A DNA stretch of 64,000 nucleotides, taken from contig NZ_LT629793.1 in NCBI RefSeq assembly GCF_900105735.1, positions 2,542,001 to 2,606,000 of the forward strand. Direction: 5' to 3'. Below are positions 59,708 through 64,000 of this stretch, in pieces. The DNA comes from Pseudomonas yamanorum (lineage in GTDB: Bacteria > Pseudomonadota > Gammaproteobacteria > Pseudomonadales > Pseudomonadaceae). Numbering within the stretch: position 1 is the first letter of the stretch; each line of letters begins with the position of its first letter. Under the pieces are notes generated by a model, which saw nothing but the letters and a program-made list of their open reading frames with translations, ran no database searches and had not been told where the DNA came from. A program made the translations under genes and the position numbers.

Positions 59708-60604
59708 ATGCACTTTGACCTGATCGACCTGCGCCTGTACCTGCACATCCTCGACACCGGCAACATCACCGCCGGCGCCAGCCGCAGCCATTTGTCCCTG
59801 GCGGCGGCGAGTGCACGGATCCGGGCGATGGAAGCCTCCCTGGGCATCGAGTTTCTTGAACGTGGCCGCCGTGGCGTCACCCCGACAGCGGCGGGCAAAG
59901 CCCTGGCCCGTCACGCCCGCCTGCTGCTGCAGCAAGCCGAGCACCTGCAACAAGACCTCGCGGAATACGCCAACGGCGTCAAAGGCCAGGTGCGCCTGCT
60001 GTGCAACACCACCGCCCTGAGCGAATACCTGCCGGAACTGTTGGCGGACTTTCTGCACGAGCACCCCAACCTCGACATCGACCTGCAGGAACTGCCGAGC
60101 CTGCGCATCACCCACGCCTTGCGCCAGGGCGCGGCAGACCTGGGGATCATTTCCGATGCGGTGGACACCCACGGCCTGCAAACCCTGCCCTTTCGTGACG
60201 ACCCGCTGGTGCTGATCATGCCGCTGGATCACCCGCTGGCCGGGCGCACCGTGAGTTTTATCGACAGCTTGCAGCACGACTACGTAGGCCTGGCCGCCGA
60301 CAGCGCGCTGGCGGTGTACCTGGAAGAACAGGCATTGCACGCAGGCTTTCGCTTGCAGACACGTATCCGTGCAGATGGGTTTGACGGGCTGATTCGCATG
60401 GTTGCCCGGGGCGCCGGGCTGGGCATAGTGCCCCTGGCCGCGCTGGAGCGCTGGCCGTTGGAACGGCGCTTCAAGGCCCAACCCCTGACCGAGGATTGGG
60501 CCTGTCGCAAACTGCTGTTATGCGCGCGCGAGTTCGAGCAATTACCGGGTTATGCCAAAGCCTTGTTCGACGCCTTGGCCGCGCCCTTGCGGAAAAATAC
60601 GTAG
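59708..60604 (+). CDS. LysR-family transcriptional regulator
   Basis: The 298-residue product has a LysR helix-turn-helix (NITAGASRSHLSLAAASARIRAMEASLGIEFLERGRRG) and an effector domain. It is divergent from the TauE/SafE exporter gene, its likely target. Its last 55 bp overlap the 3' end of the convergent permease gene, an unusual arrangement that allows RNA duplex formation between the two messages. Confidence 0.9.
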   Translation: MHFDLIDLRLYLHILDTGNITAGASRSHLSLAAASARIRAMEASLGIEFLERGRRGVTPTAAGKALARHARLLLQQAEHLQQDLAEYANGVKGQVRLLCNTTALSEYLPELLADFLHEHPNLDIDLQELPSLRITHALRQGAADLGIISDAVDTHGLQTLPFRDDPLVLIMPLDHPLAGRTVSFIDSLQHDYVGLAADSALAVYLEEQALHAGFRLQTRIRADGFDGLIRMVARGAGLGIVPLAALERWPLERRFKAQPLTEDWACRKLLLCAREFEQLPGYAKALFDALAAPLRKNT

Positions 60605-61956
60605 TACACCAGCGACAGAATCAGCAGGAATGGCACCCCGAACACCAGCGTCATCTTGAACGCATCGGTGAAGAACGTGGTGACCATCACCGCGCCCATC
60701 AGCACCAGGCCCAGCAACGTGCTGTAGGGAAACAGCGCCAGTTGGAACGACAGCTTCGGCCCGCCGTGACGCTTGCGGTAGCGGCGGAAAAACAGGTGCG
60801 TAAGGAAGATCATGAACCAGGTGAAGATCGCGCCAAACATCGAGATCGCCATCATCAAGGTGAATGAGCTTTCCGGGTACACCACGTTCAGCAGGGTTGC
60901 CAGGGCAATGCCCGAGCTGGACAGCAACAAGGCGTTCAACGGGATCCCGCTCTTGCTCAAGGCGCCCATGGACTTGGGCGCGAAGCCGGCGCGGGACAGG
61001 CTGAACATCATGCGGGTGGTGATGTAGAGCTGGCTGTTCATCGCCGACAAGGCGGCGATCAGGATCACAAAGTTCATCACCCCGGTGGCGCCGGGAATGC
61101 CGATGGTCTGCATCACCGTGACGAACGGGCTCTGGGCATGGCCGGCCTGGTTCCACGGCACGATGGCGAGCATCAGCGCCAGGGTCAGCAGGTAGAACAC
61201 CACCAGCCGCACGATGGTCGCGCGGAAGGCTTTCTTCACCGCCTGCTCCGGGTCGGCCGCTTCACCGGCGGCCACCGCGATCATTTCCACGCTCAGGTAA
61301 CTGAAGATCGAGACGATCACCGCGATCCACATGCCGCTCAACCCGTTCGGGAAAAAGCCGCCGTGGGCGGTGTAGTTCTGCACGCCGTAATCCGGATTGC
61401 CGGAGCCGAACACCACATACACCGCGAGGATGATGAAGCCAACGATGGCGCTGATCTTGATCGTGGAGAACCAGTACTCGAAGTTGCCGAAGGTCTTGAC
61501 GCTGATGGCGTTGAGCACGATCAACACGCTGGAGAACGAGACGATCCACACCCATTCCGGCACGTTGGCAAACCAGTACTTCATGTACATCGCCACCGCC
61601 GTGACCTCGGCGCCCACCGCCAGCACAATCGCCGCCCAGTACGCATAACGCACCAGGAAACCCGCCAGCGGGCTGACGTAAAACTCCGCATACGCGCCGA
61701 ACGAGCCCGAGGTGGAATGCGCCACGGTCATCTCTGCCAGGCAGCCCATCAGCAACAAGGTGATCAGTGCGCCGATGGCATAGCTCACCAGCACGCTGGG
61801 CCCGGCATAGCCGATGGCGTAGGCGCTGCCCATGAACAGCCCGGTGCCGATGGCGCCACCGATGGCGATCATGCTCATCTGGCCGGAAGTGAGCTGGCGC
61901 CTGAGGCCCAGTTCGCGATTGGTTATTTCGGCAAAGCCTTGGTCTGGCGTGGTCAC
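60550..61956 (-). CDS. Amino-acid permease (AAT family), kynurenine/tryptophan-linked
   Basis: The 468-residue product is an APC-superfamily permease: ELGLRRQLTSGQMSMIAIGGAIGTGLFMGSAYAIGYAGPSVLVSYA is the AAT-family N-terminus, with twelve membrane helices in all. The GTG at 61956 follows AGGGG and gives the conserved start region; longer open sequence upstream is REP DNA. It lies downstream of kynU, so transport of kynurenine, tryptophan or anthranilate-related compounds is plausible. A REPIN lies between the two genes. Its 3' end overlaps the convergent LysR gene by 55 bp. Confidence 0.88.
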   Translation of the reverse strand: MTTPDQGFAEITNRELGLRRQLTSGQMSMIAIGGAIGTGLFMGSAYAIGYAGPSVLVSYAIGALITLLLMGCLAEMTVAHSTSGSFGAYAEFYVSPLAGFLVRYAYWAAIVLAVGAEVTAVAMYMKYWFANVPEWVWIVSFSSVLIVLNAISVKTFGNFEYWFSTIKISAIVGFIILAVYVVFGSGNPDYGVQNYTAHGGFFPNGLSGMWIAVIVSIFSYLSVEMIAVAAGEAADPEQAVKKAFRATIVRLVVFYLLTLALMLAIVPWNQAGHAQSPFVTVMQTIGIPGATGVMNFVILIAALSAMNSQLYITTRMMFSLSRAGFAPKSMGALSKSGIPLNALLLSSSGIALATLLNVVYPESSFTLMMAISMFGAIFTWFMIFLTHLFFRRYRKRHGGPKLSFQLALFPYSTLLGLVLMGAVMVTTFFTDAFKMTLVFGVPFLLILSLVYYVFFRKGAAKASNKALA

Positions 61957-62010
61957 GTGGCGTGCCCCTTTATTATTGTGATTGCACTGTTTGTTGCTTG
62001 CCCTGAACCT

Positions 62011-62097
62011 TGTGGGAGCTGGCTTGCCTGCGATGGCATCACCTCGGTTTAACTGAAATACCGCGGTGTCTGCATCGCAGGCAAGCCAGCTCCCACA
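62011..62097. repeat. REPIN between kynU and permease gene
   Basis: TGTGGGAGCTGGCTTGCCTG opens the left REP (62011-62033), and the exact complement of that 23-mer lies at 62075-62097. It has the same type as the element at 59611. Confidence 0.9.
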
Positions 62098-62113
62098 GGG
62101 GTTTTGTGTTGTA

Positions 62114-63364
62114 TCAGGTGACGCTGTGGCGAACTTTGAATTGCGGCTGGTCCCAGGCTTTCTGATCGAGAATCTCACCCAGGATTTCCACCGCATCCCA
62201 CACTTCAGCAAAGCTGGTGTACAGCGGGGTAAAGCCGAACCGCATGATGCGCGGCTCACGATAATCACCAATCACGCCACGGGCGATCAAGGCCTGGATA
62301 ACCGCATAGCCTTCCGGGTGTTCGAAGCTGACATGGCTACCCCGTCGGGCATGCTCACGCGGGGTGATCAGGGTCAGGTCGTGGGCAGCGCAACGACTTT
62401 CCACCCGCTCGATAAACAGGTCAGTCAACGCCAGGGACTTAGCGCGCAGGCTGGCCATGTCGGTCTGGGCAAAAATATCCAGGCCACACTCCACCATCGC
62501 CAGCGAGGTAATCGGCTGGGTGCCGCACAGGTAGCGGGCGATGCCCTGGCTCGGCGCATAACGCGATTCCATGGCGAACTGTCGGGTATGCCCGAACCAG
62601 CCCGACAGCGGCTGCGTGACCACATCCACCAGCGCCGGATTGACCCACACAAACGCCTGGGAGCCCGGCCCGCCGTTGAGATACTTGTAGGTGCAGCCAA
62701 TCGCATAATCGGCCGCGGCTTGATGCAGATCGATCGGCACCGCCCCCGCCGAATGCGCCAGGTCCCAGATCGCCAGTGCGCCACATTCATGGCTCAAGGC
62801 AGTCTGGGCCTGCATGTCGTACATGTAGCCGGTCTTGTAGTTGACGTGGGTGAGCATCACCACGGCCGTGTCCTGGTCGATGGCTTGGGGCAGTTCGTCC
62901 GGGCTATTGACCAGGCGCAGGGAGTAGCCCTGTTGCAACAGTTCGGTCAGGCCTTCGGCGATGTACAGGTCGGTGGGGAAATTGCTCGCTTCGCTGACGA
63001 TCACCTTGCGGCTTGGCGCTCGCTCGCGTTGCACAGTCAACGCTGCGCTGAGCACTTTGAACAGGTTGATGGAGGTGGTATCGGTGATCACCACTTCACC
63101 GTCGCGAGCACCGATCAGCGGGGCCAGGCGGTTGCCCAGGCGCTGGGACAGGTCGGCCCAGCCGGCACTGTTCCAGCTGCGAATCAGGCCATTGCCCCAC
63201 TCCTCGGCGATCACCGCTTGCGCCCGCTCCAGTGCCGCTACCGGGCGCGCACCGAGGGAGTTGCCGTCGAAGTAGATCACCCCGGCCGGCAAGGCGAATT
63301 GGTTGCGCAATGGTGCCAGCGGATCCTGGGCGTCGAGGGTCAGGCAATGGGTGCGGGTGGTCAT
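62114..63364 (-). CDS. kynU: Kynureninase
   Basis: KynU is a PLP enzyme that cleaves kynurenine to anthranilate and alanine in tryptophan catabolism. The 416-residue product has [11 protein letters not shown], the cofactor region [15 protein letters not shown], and the PLP lysine in [19 protein letters not shown]. It is divergent from kynR and upstream of a permease. The kynurenine formamidase gene kynB, which often accompanies kynU in pseudomonads, is not present here. Confidence 0.96.
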   Translation of the reverse strand: MTTRTHCLTLDAQDPLAPLRNQFALPAGVIYFDGNSLGARPVAALERAQAVIAEEWGNGLIRSWNSAGWADLSQRLGNRLAPLIGARDGEVVITDTTSINLFKVLSAALTVQRERAPSRKVIVSEASNFPTDLYIAEGLTELLQQGYSLRLVNSPDELPQAIDQDTAVVMLTHVNYKTGYMYDMQAQTALSHECGALAIWDLAHSAGAVPIDLHQAAADYAIGCTYKYLNGGPGSQAFVWVNPALVDVVTQPLSGWFGHTRQFAMESRYAPSQGIARYLCGTQPITSLAMVECGLDIFAQTDMASLRAKSLALTDLFIERVESRCAAHDLTLITPREHARRGSHVSFEHPEGYAVIQALIARGVIGDYREPRIMRFGFTPLYTSFAEVWDAVEILGEILDQKAWDQPQFKVRHSVT

Positions 63365-63464
63365 GGTCAGTCCTGTTCTTGTAGTGACAATGAGCCAAAT
63401 AATGAACGAAGCTTTAGAGAATTTTCGTGCAAAGTGGCGGGCAACAGGCTAATTAAGCTGTAGG

Positions 63465-63476
63465 AAATTCGAATTT
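63465..63476. promoter_or_regulatory. Candidate KynR operator
   Basis: AAATTCGAATTT is a perfect 12-bp palindrome in the kynU-kynR gap, 31 bp before kynR. Lrp/AsnC proteins bind AT-rich palindromes, so this is a reasonable KynR site; no experimental support is available. Confidence 0.4.
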
Positions 63477-63506
63477 AACCCCCAAACACGCGGATTTATT
63501 CTAACC

Positions 63507-63980
63507 ATGATTCTCGACGCCACCGACCTGCGCCTTCTGCATTTCCTGCAACAGGATGGCCGTATCAGTAACCAGGAACTGGCGGAGAAAGTCGCCCTGT
63601 CGCCCTCGGCTTGCCTGCGGCGTTTGCGCCTGCTGGAGAGCGAAGGAATCATCAGCGGTTATCGAGCGGTGTTGAACGCCGAGCAGTTGGGGATTGAGCT
63701 GGAGGCCATCGTCCACCTGTCGTTGCGTCAGGATGTGGAGGATTGGCACGAGACGTTTATCAAGAAGGTGCAGGGGTGGCCGGAAGTGGCCAGTGCGTAT
63801 GTGATTACGGGGGCGAGCAATTATGTGCTGCGGGTGCAGGCGCGCAACCTCAAGCACTTTTCGGATTTCATTGTGAACCACCTGAACCGCACGGCGGGGG
63901 TGATGGATATTCGGTCGGAGATTGTGTTGCAGAAGATCAAGGATCGGGATGATTTGCTCGATCTGGTTGTTCGCAAATAG
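63507..63980 (+). CDS. kynR: Lrp/AsnC-family regulator KynR
   Basis: The 157-residue product has the Lrp helix-turn-helix (LQQDGRISNQELAEKVALSPSACLRRLRLLESEGII) and a C-terminal RAM ligand domain (VASAYVITGASNYVLRVQARNL). It is divergent from kynU, matching KynR, the kynurenine-responsive activator of kyn genes in P. aeruginosa. The complete gene ends 20 bp before the window edge. Confidence 0.88.
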   Translation: MILDATDLRLLHFLQQDGRISNQELAEKVALSPSACLRRLRLLESEGIISGYRAVLNAEQLGIELEAIVHLSLRQDVEDWHETFIKKVQGWPEVASAYVITGASNYVLRVQARNLKHFSDFIVNHLNRTAGVMDIRSEIVLQKIKDRDDLLDLVVRK

Positions 63981-64000
63981 CACGAACACCACACATCAAA

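Noticed and set aside
58760..60481. Long minus-strand frame of 573 codons
   Set aside because: Only the last 254 codons encode the TauE/SafE protein. The upstream part is antisense to a LysR gene and crosses a REPIN.

Overview
The window is chromosomal DNA from a Pseudomonas of the fluorescens group. The evidence is the gene order dnaJ-dapB-carA-carB-greA, the cysteine-free Fur, the lldR/lldP/D-lactate dehydrogenase locus, the kynR/kynU pair, a tmRNA encoding the tag ANDETYGQEFSLAA, and REP/REPIN repeats of the kind that are abundant in this group. Core genes are GC-rich. The stretch from about 28.3 to 36.4 kb is visibly AT-rich and foreign.

Region 1 (1-20.8 kb) is core genome. It holds a clipped membrane-protein gene, greA, carB, carA, dapB, dnaJ, dnaK, grpE, recN, fur, bamE, rnfH, ratA, smpB and the lactate locus lldR<>lldP-dld, followed by a small secreted protein. 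Regulatory DNA is readable here: sigma-32 promoters before grpE and dnaK, a LexA box before recN, a perfect 17-bp LldR-type operator, and a 50-codon leader ORF with an attenuator-like hairpin that runs into the UUG start of carA.

Region 2 (20.9-37.3 kb) is ssrA (tmRNA) and a genomic island of about 16 kb inserted at its 3' end. The island is bounded by an imperfect copy of the tmRNA end, and each end carries a pair of GGTATTCC repeats with the same 12-bp period. It begins with a P4-type integrase. Next comes a four-gene module (DUF3987 protein, small protein, a second tyrosine recombinase, small protein), then hairpin-rich DNA and two orphan genes. The AT-rich cargo follows: a SLATT-like two-helix membrane protein convergent with a tightly coupled five-gene operon. 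The operon encodes a D12 DNA adenine methylase, a Cof-type HAD phosphatase, an 843-residue protein joining a GGDEF nucleotidyl-cyclase domain to a thymidylate-synthase-like domain without the catalytic Cys, a SAM methyltransferase, and a second, larger D12 methylase. I do not recognise this combination as a named system. It is the best candidate here for an undescribed nucleotide-signalling defence system.

Region 3 (37.3-64 kb) is core or variable chromosome. It holds a DUF6124 gene with a structured leader, an exported protein, a nucleotidyltransferase-like protein, a GT39-type glycosyltransferase, a 1914-residue toxin-like protein with two EreA/ChaN-like C-terminal modules (the first degenerate), an HBM-type chemoreceptor, a 32-residue mini-protein, a glyoxalase-fold protein, a gntP-rpiR-D-aminoacylase operon, an LprI-like protein, a SulP transporter, an SDR/LysR/MdaB group, TauE/SafE with a divergent LysR gene, and kynR/kynU with an amino-acid permease. 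Three REPINs and one other inverted repeat lie between these genes.
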